This document shows, piece after piece, positions 41,190 through 49,065 of a stretch of 64,000 nucleotides of DNA (position 1 is the first letter of the stretch; each line of letters begins with the position of its first letter). The notes below the pieces were generated by a model. It did not search any database. It was not told where the DNA came from and worked only from the letters and a program-made list of their open reading frames with translations. The stretch is from NCBI GenBank assembly GCA_051984675.1, contig JBPYFK010000098.1, positions 1 through 64,000 on the forward strand. The letters are read 5' to 3'. Source of the stretch: JBPYFK01 sp051984675 (GTDB lineage Bacteria > Actinomycetota > Actinomycetes > Mycobacteriales > Pseudonocardiaceae). The translations under genes and the position numbers were made by a program.

Positions 41190-42743
41190 CTATTTCTTCT
41201 TCTTCCCGAAGTTCAGCTTGGACGGGTCGAAACCGGGCGGAAGGTCGTTCAGCCCCTGCTGCAGCTGGGACATATCCGGGTTGCCGGACATGCCTCCGGG
41301 CATACCGCCGGGCGGCATCGCGGGGAAGCCCCCGGGCATACCACGCAGGCCCTTCGGCTGAGTCGGCCCCTTGTTCTTGCCCTTCTTGCCTTTCTTGCCC
41401 TTCTTGGCCTTGCGGCTACCGCCACCGCCCCCGAATCCACCGAACTGGCCGGCCATCTGCTTCATCATCTTGCGGGCGGAGAAGAACCGGTCCACAAGGT
41501 CGTTGACGTCGCTGATCGTGACGCCGGAACCGCGCGCGATGCGCTGCCGGCGCGAGCCGTTGATGATCTTCGGGTCGTCCCGCTCCGCCGGAGTCATACC
41601 CCGGATGATCGCCTGCACCCGGTCCAGCTCCTTCTCGTCGAAGTTGGCGAGCTGGTCCTTCATCTGGTTGGCCCCGGGCAGCATGCCCAGCAGGTTCTGC
41701 AGCGGCCCCATCCGCCGGACCGCCTGCATCTGCTCCAGGAAGTCCTCCAGGGTCAGCTCGCCGCTGCCGATCTTCGCCGCCGCCTGTTCGGCCTGCTCGG
41801 CGTCGAATGCCTGCTCGGCCTGCTCGATGAGCGTCAGGACGTCGCCCATGCCCAGAATCCGGCTGGCCATCCGGTCCGGGTGGAAGACGTCGAAGTCGTC
41901 CAGCTTCTCGCCACTGGAGGCGAACATGATCGGCTGGCCGGTGACTTCACGCACCGACAGCGCGGCACCACCGCGCGCGTCACCATCCAGCTTGGTCAGC
42001 ACCACGCCGGTGAACCCGACACCATCGCGGAACGCCTCCGCGGTGCTGACCGCGTCCTGACCGATCATCGCGTCCACGACGAAGAACGTCTCGTCCGGCT
42101 GGACGGCGTCCCGGATGTCGGCCGCCTGCTTCATCATCTCCTCGTCGACGCCGAGGCGGCCGGCGGTGTCGATCACTACGATGTCGTGCTGCGCGCGGGC
42201 GGCCTCGTCCAGGCTGCGGCGGGCGACGTCGACCGGGTCGCCGGAGCCGTTGCCCGGCTCGGGCGCGAACACCGGAACCCCGGCCCGCTCCCCGACCACC
42301 TGCAACTGGGTCACCGCGTTGGGGCGTTGGAGGTCGCAGGCGACCAGCATGGGGGTGTGCCCCTGGCCAGCCAGCCAGCGGGCCAGCTTCCCGGCCAGCG
42401 TCGTCTTACCGGAACCCTGCAGACCCGCGAGCAGGATCACCGTTGGTGGCTTCTTCGCGAGCTGGAGCCGCCGCGTCTCGCCGCCGAGGATGCCGACGAG
42501 CTCCTCGTTGACGATCTTGATGACCTGCTGGGCCGGGTTGAGCGCCTGGGAGACCTCGGCGCCCTTGGCGCGTTCCTTCACGCCCCCGATGAAGGCGCGC
42601 ACCACGGGCAGTGCGACGTCGGCTTCCAGCAGGGCGATGCGGATCTCCCGCGCCGTGGCGTCGATGTCGGCCGGCGACAGCCGACCCTTGCCACGCAGGT
42701 TCTTCAGCGCCGACGTCAGTCGGTCGGAGAGAGTGTCGAACAC
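41190..42743 (-). CDS. ffh: Signal recognition particle protein Ffh
   Basis: GTPase of the signal recognition particle. 517 residues: N domain (1-90), G domain with LAGLQGSGKTTLAGKLA (about 105-121), DTAGRLGVDEEMM and TKLDGDARGGAALS, and the methionine-rich M domain (about 300-450) that binds 4.5S RNA and signal sequences. The C-terminus is a Gly/Pro/Met-rich tail typical of actinobacteria. GTG start. Its 340-bp upstream gap contains an AT-rich palindrome. Confidence 0.97.
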   Translation of the reverse strand: MFDTLSDRLTSALKNLRGKGRLSPADIDATAREIRIALLEADVALPVVRAFIGGVKERAKGAEVSQALNPAQQVIKIVNEELVGILGGETRRLQLAKKPPTVILLAGLQGSGKTTLAGKLARWLAGQGHTPMLVACDLQRPNAVTQLQVVGERAGVPVFAPEPGNGSGDPVDVARRSLDEAARAQHDIVVIDTAGRLGVDEEMMKQAADIRDAVQPDETFFVVDAMIGQDAVSTAEAFRDGVGFTGVVLTKLDGDARGGAALSVREVTGQPIMFASSGEKLDDFDVFHPDRMASRILGMGDVLTLIEQAEQAFDAEQAEQAAAKIGSGELTLEDFLEQMQAVRRMGPLQNLLGMLPGANQMKDQLANFDEKELDRVQAIIRGMTPAERDDPKIINGSRRQRIARGSGVTISDVNDLVDRFFSARKMMKQMAGQFGGFGGGGGSRKAKKGKKGKKGKNKGPTQPKGLRGMPGGFPAMPPGGMPGGMSGNPDMSQLQQGLNDLPPGFDPSKLNFGKKKK

Positions 42744-42842
42744 GGGGTCTCGGGCTCCAAGGTCGTAGACGTTCTTGTACGAGGGTAACCGCAGGCGGTT
42801 ACGTACGACCGCGACGCCGCCACGGTCGCGCGCAACCGGCGT

Positions 42843-42865
42843 AAATATGATTGAAATTCATATTT
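42843..42865. promoter_or_regulatory. AT-rich palindrome between ffh and a small secreted protein gene
   Basis: AAATATGA (42843-42850) and TCATATTT (42858-42865) flank TTGAAAT. The 23 bp contain only three G or C bases, in sharp contrast to the surrounding GC-rich DNA. It is a candidate operator or promoter core for either gene, and resembles no standard actinobacterial box that I can name with confidence. The rest of 42744-43083 holds no other gene. Confidence 0.55.
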
Positions 42866-43083
42866 TCTCTTCCAGTCACACACCGAACGCGATAGGTTTT
42901 CACCCCGCGCGCGACAGCCCGCTCGCCCGCGTGGCACCGATGCCTTCCCACTCTGCCTGAGCGCCCGAGACGTGCCTAGAGAAAAGGCGCCCAGAGCCAA
43001 GCGCCAGCGAAAAGCAGACACCCGACGAAATGACACCCAAAGACGCACAGAGGCAAGCATCACCCTGGAAGAAAGGGACCAGA

Positions 43084-43323
43084 ATGTCGCTTCGCGGACC
43101 CTCCCGCCGCCGCCAGAAGATCGCGACCCTCGGTGTCGCGCTGTTCCTCGCACCGGGTTTCTGGTTCCTCCTGCCCTACCCGCGGGCAACCGCGGCTGAC
43201 CAAGCTCCGAACGCGGCAACGCCGGCCCAACCGCGCCTGACAGCGCGGGCAGAGCCGGCGTGCGTGTTCCCGTCCTATCCCCGCAACTACTGCACGGACA
43301 GCACTACGGTCCAGCCCCGGTGA
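43084..43323 (+). CDS. Small secreted protein with two cysteines
   Basis: 79 residues, not recognised. The N-terminus is a clear signal peptide: MSLRGPSRRRQK basic region, a hydrophobic core (IATLGVALFLAPGFWFLLPY) and an ATA-A cleavage area near residue 38. The mature part is about 40 residues, Pro/Ala-rich, with two cysteines 12 apart in ACVFPSYPRNYC that could form one disulfide. AAGGGA precedes the ATG by 8 nt. It ends 4 bp before the convergent helicase gene. Coding status rests on the start signal and signal peptide only. Confidence 0.6.
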   Translation: MSLRGPSRRRQKIATLGVALFLAPGFWFLLPYPRATAADQAPNAATPAQPRLTARAEPACVFPSYPRNYCTDSTTVQPR

Positions 43324-43327
43324 GCTC

Positions 43328-45079
43328 CTAGCTGCGCTCGCGGTGCGGCCGCTTGCCCGTGACGCGGGTCGTGCCCGGGGCTCCCGGGGAGCGGGGCTTG
43401 CGCTGCGGCTTGCCGCGATCCCGGTCCCGATCCCGGTCCCGGTCCCGATCCCGGAAGCGGCGCTTCGGCACCGCGGCATGCCCGGCGTCGCCGTCGGCTC
43501 GCCTGATCCGCAGTCCCCGGCCGGCGACCTGGGTGTTGCGCAACCGCTGGAAGACGTCGTCGGGCAGGTCGTCCGGTAGTTCGATGAGGGTGTGCTCGGC
43601 GCGGATGTCGATCCGCCCGATCTGCTTGGTAGCGATCCCGCCCTCGTTGGCCAGCGCACCGACGATCGCGCGCGGGGTCACCCGGTTGCGCCGGCCGACC
43701 TCGACACGGAACAGCGCCGAGTCCCCCGCTGGCCCGGACCGGCCACGTCGGGAGTTCTCCTCCGGCAACGGTTCCGGCTCCAGCAACAGCGGCTGGCTGC
43801 CCTGCGCCATGCTCGCCAGCGCGGCGGCGATCTCCGCGGCGGGCACGTCGTGGGTGCGCTCGTACTCCTCCACCAGGTTCTGGAAGACCCCGAGGTCACC
43901 GGCCGCCAGCGTGTCGGTGATGCTCTGCGCGAACTTGGCCAGCCGCCGGTCGTTGACCGCCTCGATGGTGGGCAGTTCCATCTGGCTGATCGACTGGCGG
44001 GTCGCCCGCTCGATCGCGCGGAGCATGTGCCGCTCGCGGGGCGAGACGAACAGGATCGCCTCACCGCTGCGCCCGGCGCGCCCGGTGCGGCCGACCCGGT
44101 GCACGTACGACTCGGTGTCGTGCGGGATGTCGTAGTTGAGCACGTGCGAGATGCGCTCGACGTCCAGGCCCCGGGCGGCGACGTCGGTGGCGACCAGAAT
44201 GTCGATCTTGCCGTCGCGCAGCTGGCCGATGGTGCGTTCCCGCTGCGTCTGCGGGATGTCACCGTTGATCGCGGCCGCGGAGAACCCGCGTGCCTGCAGC
44301 TTCTCCGCCAGCTCCTCGGTGAGCTGCTTGGTCCGCACGAACGCGATCATCGCGTCGAACGGCTCGACCTCCAGGATGCGGGTGAGCGCGTCCAACTTGT
44401 GCACACCGCGCACCGGCCAGTACCGCTGGTTGATGTTGGTCGCGGTGGTCGTCTCCGTGCGGACCGCGATCTCCACCGGGCTGTCCAGGTACGACTGCGT
44501 GATGGAACGCACAGCGGCGGGCATGGTCGCGGAGAACAGCGCCACCTGCCGACGCTCGGGCACCTGCTGCAGGATCTTCTCGACGTCCTCGACGAAGCCC
44601 ATCCGCAGCATCTCGTCGGCCTCGTCGAGGACCACGGTCCGCAGTTCGGAGAGGTCCAGCGAGCCGCGTTGCATGTGATCGATCAGCCGCCCGGGCGTGC
44701 CGACGACGACGTGTGGGCCGCGCTTGAGCCCGGCCAACTGCGGGCCGTAGCTCTGCCCGCCGTAGATCGGAAGCACGTGGAAGCCCGGCAGCTTCGACGC
44801 GTACCGCTGGAAGGCTTCGGCGACCTGGATGGCCAGCTCGCGGGTGGGGGCCAGCACTAACGCCTGCGGCGCCTGCCGTGCGATGTCCAGGCCGGACAGG
44901 ATCGGCAGGGCGAACGCGGCGGTCTTACCGGTGCCGGTCTGCGCGAGTCCGAGCACGTCCCGCCCCGCCAACATGGGTGGGATCGTCTGCGCCTGGATCG
45001 CCGAGGGAGTCTCGTAGCCGATGTCGTGCAGCGTCCCGCGGACGCGCTCGTCAAGGCCGAGATCATCGAATGCGGACAT
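43328..45079 (-). CDS. DEAD-box RNA helicase (DeaD/CsdA-like)
   Basis: 583 residues. All helicase motifs are present: AQTGTGKT (motif I, about 46-53), PTRELA, DEAD (about 152-155), SAT, ATDVAARGLDV and HRVGRTGRAGR. After about 375 comes a linker and a DbpA-type RNA-binding domain (about 465-540), with GALANEGGIATKQIGRIDI. The tail is an Arg/Asp dipeptide repeat followed by a basic stretch. Likely unwinds rRNA or cold-structured mRNA. The 560-bp upstream gap contains several strong hairpins. Confidence 0.93.
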   Translation of the reverse strand: MSAFDDLGLDERVRGTLHDIGYETPSAIQAQTIPPMLAGRDVLGLAQTGTGKTAAFALPILSGLDIARQAPQALVLAPTRELAIQVAEAFQRYASKLPGFHVLPIYGGQSYGPQLAGLKRGPHVVVGTPGRLIDHMQRGSLDLSELRTVVLDEADEMLRMGFVEDVEKILQQVPERRQVALFSATMPAAVRSITQSYLDSPVEIAVRTETTTATNINQRYWPVRGVHKLDALTRILEVEPFDAMIAFVRTKQLTEELAEKLQARGFSAAAINGDIPQTQRERTIGQLRDGKIDILVATDVAARGLDVERISHVLNYDIPHDTESYVHRVGRTGRAGRSGEAILFVSPRERHMLRAIERATRQSISQMELPTIEAVNDRRLAKFAQSITDTLAAGDLGVFQNLVEEYERTHDVPAAEIAAALASMAQGSQPLLLEPEPLPEENSRRGRSGPAGDSALFRVEVGRRNRVTPRAIVGALANEGGIATKQIGRIDIRAEHTLIELPDDLPDDVFQRLRNTQVAGRGLRIRRADGDAGHAAVPKRRFRDRDRDRDRDRDRGKPQRKPRSPGAPGTTRVTGKRPHRERS

Positions 45080-45284
45080 GGTGAAGTGAGGTCTCCTGAC
45101 GGGGTTGACATTCGACGCCCTGAGACAACCGGCACCTACGACACACCAGCAGGGGTGCTGTTCGACTCAGAAGCGGGCTCTCGGCCCAGCGGATCGAAAC
45201 TGACGGTCCCTCAGCGTAACCGCCCCACGGGCCGCATGATTACGCAGCCCCAGAACCGGGACGCAGATCACTATCCAGGACCCC

Positions 45285-45317
45285 GGGGGTGGCCCGCCCC
45301 CTCGACGGGCCACCCCC
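45285..45317. terminator. GC-rich hairpin in the helicase-glnB gap
   Basis: A 12-bp stem (45285-45296 with 45306-45317, 9-nt loop) about 200 nt upstream of the helicase start. It could be part of the helicase leader or a secondary terminator. Confidence 0.5.
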
Positions 45318-45341
45318 TGGGACCCCACCCCTGGTGACGCT

Positions 45342-45391
45342 CCGGCACTTCCCCGCCCGACCCCCAGTGCGGGCGGGGTCCCCCGTGCCGG
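45342..45391. other. Two-part stem-loop in the helicase leader region
   Basis: CCGGCAC (45342-45348) pairs with GTGCCGG (45385-45391), enclosing CCCCGCCCG (45351-45359) that pairs with CGGGCGGGG (45370-45378). The two stems stack across a small internal loop. Confidence 0.5.
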
Positions 45392-45533
45392 TCCCCCTGT
45401 CGTGGCGTCACACCAAGAAGTCTGCCGGTGCACGGACCAAACCAGCACCGTGAAGCCCCCTGAGTGGGCTGCGTAGTGCTACGCATCCCGGACTGCGCGA
45501 CGTCCCGCGCGGCCGGGTGCGGACGCATGCGAA

Positions 45534-45562
45534 CGCGGGACGAGCCGGTGGCTCGTCCCGCG
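45534..45562 (-). terminator. Terminator after glnB
   Basis: A perfect 13-bp stem with a 3-nt loop (45534-45546 and 45550-45562), about 80 nt past the glnB stop. It is the strongest hairpin in the gap and likely ends the amt-glnB transcript. Confidence 0.75.
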
Positions 45563-45613
45563 CGATGGCGTGTTTCGGATGCGACTGTGCCTGCGAGGGC
45601 GTCTGTAATGGAC

Positions 45614-45649
45614 AGCGTCAGAGATTTGGAGCGCGTCAGCGATTTAGAG
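45614..45649. repeat. 18-bp tandem repeat across the glnB stop codon
   Basis: Units at 45614-45631 and 45632-45649 share NGCGTCAGNGATTTNGAG. The TAA stop of glnB lies in the inner unit; reading on in frame would give a second ADAL-like unit. Confidence 0.8.
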
Positions 45650-45982
45650 GGCGTCCGAACCGTGCTCGCCGGTCCGAACACGCACGACCGTCTCCACCGA
45701 GGTGACCCACACCTTGCCGTCGCCGACCCTGCCCGTACGGGCGGCTTCCACGACGCCCTCCACCACCTTGTCCACAGTGGCCTCATCGGTGAGGACCTCG
45801 ACGCGGACCTTGTCCACGAAGTCCACGGTGTACTCGGCGCCCCGGTAGACCTCGGTGTGGCCCTTCTGCCGGCCGTAGCCCTGCGCCTGGGTAACCGTCA
45901 ACCCGTGGACCCCGAGCCGGTGTAGGGACTCCTTGACCGCATCCAGCTTGTACGGCTGGATGATCCCGGTGACCAGCTTCAT
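45644..45982 (-). CDS. glnB: Nitrogen regulatory protein PII
   Basis: Trimeric sensor of ATP/ADP and 2-oxoglutarate that plugs AmtB and signals nitrogen status. 112 residues, MKLVTGIIQPYKLDAVKESL, with the T-loop GAEYTVDF whose Tyr51 is the adenylylation site in actinobacteria, and the C-loop GKVWVTSVETVVRVRTGE. It overlaps amt by 4 bp (ATGA). A glnD gene, which usually follows in actinobacteria, is absent. Confidence 0.97.
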   Translation of the reverse strand: MKLVTGIIQPYKLDAVKESLHRLGVHGLTVTQAQGYGRQKGHTEVYRGAEYTVDFVDKVRVEVLTDEATVDKVVEGVVEAARTGRVGDGKVWVTSVETVVRVRTGEHGSDAL

Positions 45983-47325
45983 GCGTTGCTTCCTTCCAAG
46001 GTGCGTCTGGTGTGCTCAACGCCGGGTTCGGCACCCACCGGCCGTGGCGCGGCACTGACGAGCTCGCCGAAGTGGTACGCGGTCTCGGCGTGCTCGGTCT
46101 CGTCGATTCCTTCCAGCTCGTCGTCCTCCGAAACCCGGAAGCCGATCGTGTACTTGATGGCCAGCCCGAGCAAGAGGCTGAGCAGGAACGAGTACGCCAG
46201 AACGGCGAACGCGCCCACCGCCTGCCGCCACAGTTGGTCGAAGCCGCCGCCGTAGAACAGCCCGTTCACGCCAGCCGGCGCGGCGTCCGAGGCGAAGAAC
46301 CCGATCAGCAGGGTGCCGACCAGACCGCCGACCAGGTGTACGCCGACGACGTCCAGCGCGTCGTCGTAGCCGAATCGGAACTTCAGGCTCACGGCCAGGG
46401 CGCAGAGCACGCCGGCGATGGCGCCCACGGCGATCGCGCCCAGCGGGGTGACCGAGGAACAGGACGGGGTGATGGCCACCAGACCGGCGACGATGCCCGA
46501 GGCGGCGCCGAGCGTCGTGGGGCGGCCATCGCGAATGCGCTCCACCAGCAACCAGCCGAGCATCGCCGCGCTGGTCGCGACGAAGGTGTTCACGAACACC
46601 ACCGAGGCCGACGAGTCGGCCTTCAGCGCCGAACCCGCGTTGAAGCCGAACCAGCCGAACCACAGCAGCCCGGCGCCCAGCACGACCAGCGGCAGGCTGT
46701 GCGGCTTCATCGACTCCTTCGGCCAGCCCTTGCGCTTACCCAGCACCAGCACCAGCGCGAGCGCTGCGGCACCTGAGTTGATGTGCACCGCCGTCCCGCC
46801 GGCGAAGTCGATGGCTTTGAGGGAGTTGGCGATCCACCCGCCGTGTGCGGTCACGTGTCCGGCGGGGTCGGTGGTGTCGGTGTCGAAGACCCAGTGCGCG
46901 ATCGGGAAGTACACGATCGTGGCCCACAGCCCGCCGAACAGCAGCCACGGTCCGAACCGGGCGCGGTCGGCGATGGCACCGGAGATCAACGCGACCGTGA
47001 TGATCGCGAACATGGCCTGGAACGCGACGTAGGCCGTCGAGGGAATGGTGCCTTGCAGGGAATCCTTACCGAGCAGTCCCCGCAGGCCGAAGTACTCCGT
47101 GGGGGAGCCGAGCAAGCCGCCGCCGATGTCGTTGGAGAACGCCTCCGAGTAGCCGAACAGCACCCACAGAACGCCTACGACACCAAGGCTGCCCAGACTC
47201 ATCATCAGCATGTTCAGCACGCTCTTCGAACGCACCATGCCGCCGTAGAAGAATGCCAACCCCGGGGTCATGAGCAGGACCAGGGCGGAGCTGGCGAGGA
47301 CCCAAGCGGTGTCACCGTTGTTCAA
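45979..47325 (-). CDS. amt: Ammonium transporter AmtB
   Basis: Membrane channel for ammonium. 448 residues with eleven predicted helices, including the selectivity and twin-His segments (FGWFGFNAGSALK; DVVGVHLVGGLVGTLLIGFF) and a C-terminal cytosolic tail that binds PII. Starts MNNGDTAWVLASSALVLLMTPGLAFFYGG. Upstream is a candidate GlnR box, so expression should rise when nitrogen is scarce. Confidence 0.97.
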   Translation of the reverse strand: MNNGDTAWVLASSALVLLMTPGLAFFYGGMVRSKSVLNMLMMSLGSLGVVGVLWVLFGYSEAFSNDIGGGLLGSPTEYFGLRGLLGKDSLQGTIPSTAYVAFQAMFAIITVALISGAIADRARFGPWLLFGGLWATIVYFPIAHWVFDTDTTDPAGHVTAHGGWIANSLKAIDFAGGTAVHINSGAAALALVLVLGKRKGWPKESMKPHSLPLVVLGAGLLWFGWFGFNAGSALKADSSASVVFVNTFVATSAAMLGWLLVERIRDGRPTTLGAASGIVAGLVAITPSCSSVTPLGAIAVGAIAGVLCALAVSLKFRFGYDDALDVVGVHLVGGLVGTLLIGFFASDAAPAGVNGLFYGGGFDQLWRQAVGAFAVLAYSFLLSLLLGLAIKYTIGFRVSEDDELEGIDETEHAETAYHFGELVSAAPRPVGAEPGVEHTRRTLEGSNA

Positions 47326-47449
47326 CGTTGCCTCCCCGTGCCGAGCTGCGCTGACGTCACAGGGTGGAAGAGCGCTGTTTCAGGCGGAGGCGCCCCGTGT
47401 TTCCCAGCGATGAAATGACCGCCGGAAACTGTGAAATTCGGCCGCGAGA

Positions 47450-47465
47450 ATTTCCGCCGTGTTAC
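47450..47465 (-). promoter_or_regulatory. Candidate GlnR box upstream of amt-glnB
   Basis: On the minus strand GTAAC-N6-GAAAT (47465-47450), one base from the GlnR half-site GTnAC-n6-GaAAc, lies 125 bp before amt. No clear second half-site follows. 47326-47536 holds nothing else. Confidence 0.55.
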
Positions 47466-47536
47466 AGGAATGCTAAGAATGCGCCGATCGGGTTCGTTCA
47501 AGCGTACGAACTCGATTCGGGCTTTCCGGCCGCGGC

Positions 47537-48934
47537 TCAGTCCAGCAGCGCGTCGACGAACGACCCTGGTTCGAACGGCGCCAAGTGGTCCGCCCCCTCG
47601 CCCAAGCCGACGAGCTTGACCGGTACGCCCAGCTCGCGCTGCACCTGGAAGACGATGCCCCCCTTGGCGGTGCCGTCGAGCTTGGTCAGCACGATGCCGG
47701 TGACATCGACGACGTCGGAGAACACCCGCGCCTGTGTCAGACCGTTCTGCCCGGTGGTCGCGTCCAGCACCAGCAGGACTTCGTCCACCTGGGCGCGCTT
47801 CTCGACCACCCGCTTGACCTTGCCGAGCTCGTCCATCAGCCCGGTCTTGGTGTGCAGGCGGCCGGCGGTGTCGATCAGTACCGCGTCCACGCCGTCGTCC
47901 GCTCCTCGGTTGACCGCCTCGAACGCGACGCTCGCGGGGTCGGCGCCCTCGCGACCGCGCACGATCTCGGCACCGACGCGTTCACCCCAGGTTGCGAGTT
48001 GCTCCACGGCGGCGGCGCGGAACGTGTCGGCGGCGCCGAGCAACACCTTGCGCCCGTCCGCGACCAGCACCCGGGCGAGCTTGCCGGTGGTGGTGGTCTT
48101 GCCGGTGCCGTTGACCCCGACGACCAGCACGACGGCCGGCTTCCCGCCGTCGGTGGGGTCACCGTGCGGCAGTGCCTGCACCGACCGCTCCAGGTCGGGG
48201 TGCAGGGCGTCCACGAGGACCTCCCGCAGCAGCCCGTGCACGCCCTCGGACGTACGGATGCCTTGGGAAGCGATCTCCGAGCGCAGCCGCTCGGTGATCT
48301 CGGTGGTGGTGGCCGCGCCCAGGTCGGCCATCAGCAGCGTGTCCTCGATCTCCTCCCACGAATCCTCGTCCAGGTCGCCCGCGCCGAGCAGCCCGAGCAG
48401 GCTCTGGCCAAGCGTGGACCGCGACCGCGAAAGCCGGCTCCTGAGGCGTTCCAGGCGTCCGGCGGTCGGCTCGATCTCCTCGGCCAGCTCTTCCGCCGTC
48501 GGCTGGGCAGGGATGGTCGTCTCCACCTCGGGAGCTTCCGCTGTCCCGACCTCCGAGATCGGGGCCTCGGAGGTCGGGGCCTCGGAGGTCTCTTCGGTCT
48601 CTTCGGCGGTGAGCAGGTCCCCGTTGGGCAGCGTCACGTCCACGATTCCGCGCCGCTCGCTGTCCCTCGGCACCGCGGCGTCCTCCCCGACGCCGGGCTC
48701 GCCGTTGGTCTCCGTGCGTTCCCGGGTCGGGTGCTCTGGCGCGGCGGTGCCGCCACCACTGGACAGGCTGATGCCGCCGCCGGCCTGGTAACCCCCCTTG
48801 GGGGGCTGGGCCTCAGCCTCGCGCCGGCCGAGGGTGATCCGCCGCCGACGGTTGAGCAGCAGGCCCGCGACCACCGCGATGGCCAGCAACACGAGGACAG
48901 CAACGACGATCAGAGTCAAGGTCGTGGTGGACAC
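47537..48934 (-). CDS. ftsY: Signal recognition particle receptor FtsY
   Basis: Membrane receptor for SRP. 465 residues: one N-terminal membrane helix (about 6-27), an acidic low-complexity A domain (about 40-160) containing a 15-bp-repeat-encoded SEAPT/SEAPI segment, then the NG domain with VGVNGTGKTTTTGKLA, DTAGRLHTK and TKLDGTAKGG. GTG start. Divergent from anmK. Confidence 0.96.
   Translation of the reverse strand: MSTTTLTLIVVAVLVLLAIAVVAGLLLNRRRRITLGRREAEAQPPKGGYQAGGGISLSSGGGTAAPEHPTRERTETNGEPGVGEDAAVPRDSERRGIVDVTLPNGDLLTAEETEETSEAPTSEAPISEVGTAEAPEVETTIPAQPTAEELAEEIEPTAGRLERLRSRLSRSRSTLGQSLLGLLGAGDLDEDSWEEIEDTLLMADLGAATTTEITERLRSEIASQGIRTSEGVHGLLREVLVDALHPDLERSVQALPHGDPTDGGKPAVVLVVGVNGTGKTTTTGKLARVLVADGRKVLLGAADTFRAAAVEQLATWGERVGAEIVRGREGADPASVAFEAVNRGADDGVDAVLIDTAGRLHTKTGLMDELGKVKRVVEKRAQVDEVLLVLDATTGQNGLTQARVFSDVVDVTGIVLTKLDGTAKGGIVFQVQRELGVPVKLVGLGEGADHLAPFEPGSFVDALLD
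48546..48590. repeat. 15-bp tandem repeat (2 perfect plus 1 diverged copy) in ftsY
   Basis: GGGGCCTCGGAGGTC occurs at 48561-48575 and 48576-48590, with a diverged copy at 48546-48560. It encodes the repeated SEAP(T/I) of the acidic domain. Confidence 0.8.
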
Positions 48935-49065
48935 ACCAGCATTTTCCCACCCGAGGTCCGCCCGCTTCCCGCTGCCCTGGGTGGGCCGGTCAACCGGGTG
49001 GGTAATTCACCAACCTTCTGGGGTCATCGCTTGCACGTCACCGAATTGTGCACTAGACCACAAAG

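Noticed and set aside
45080..45643. tRNA or other structural RNA gene in the helicase-glnB gap
   Set aside because: Strong hairpins are present, but no T-loop GTTCGA-type motif, anticodon arm or CCA-like end could be found here or in any other gap.
45770..45785. Further TTGTCCAC-like words as DnaA boxes
   Set aside because: Several lie inside genes (for example glnB and amt), where they follow from common Leu-Val-His/Asp-Lys-Val codons. Only the intergenic clusters are reported.
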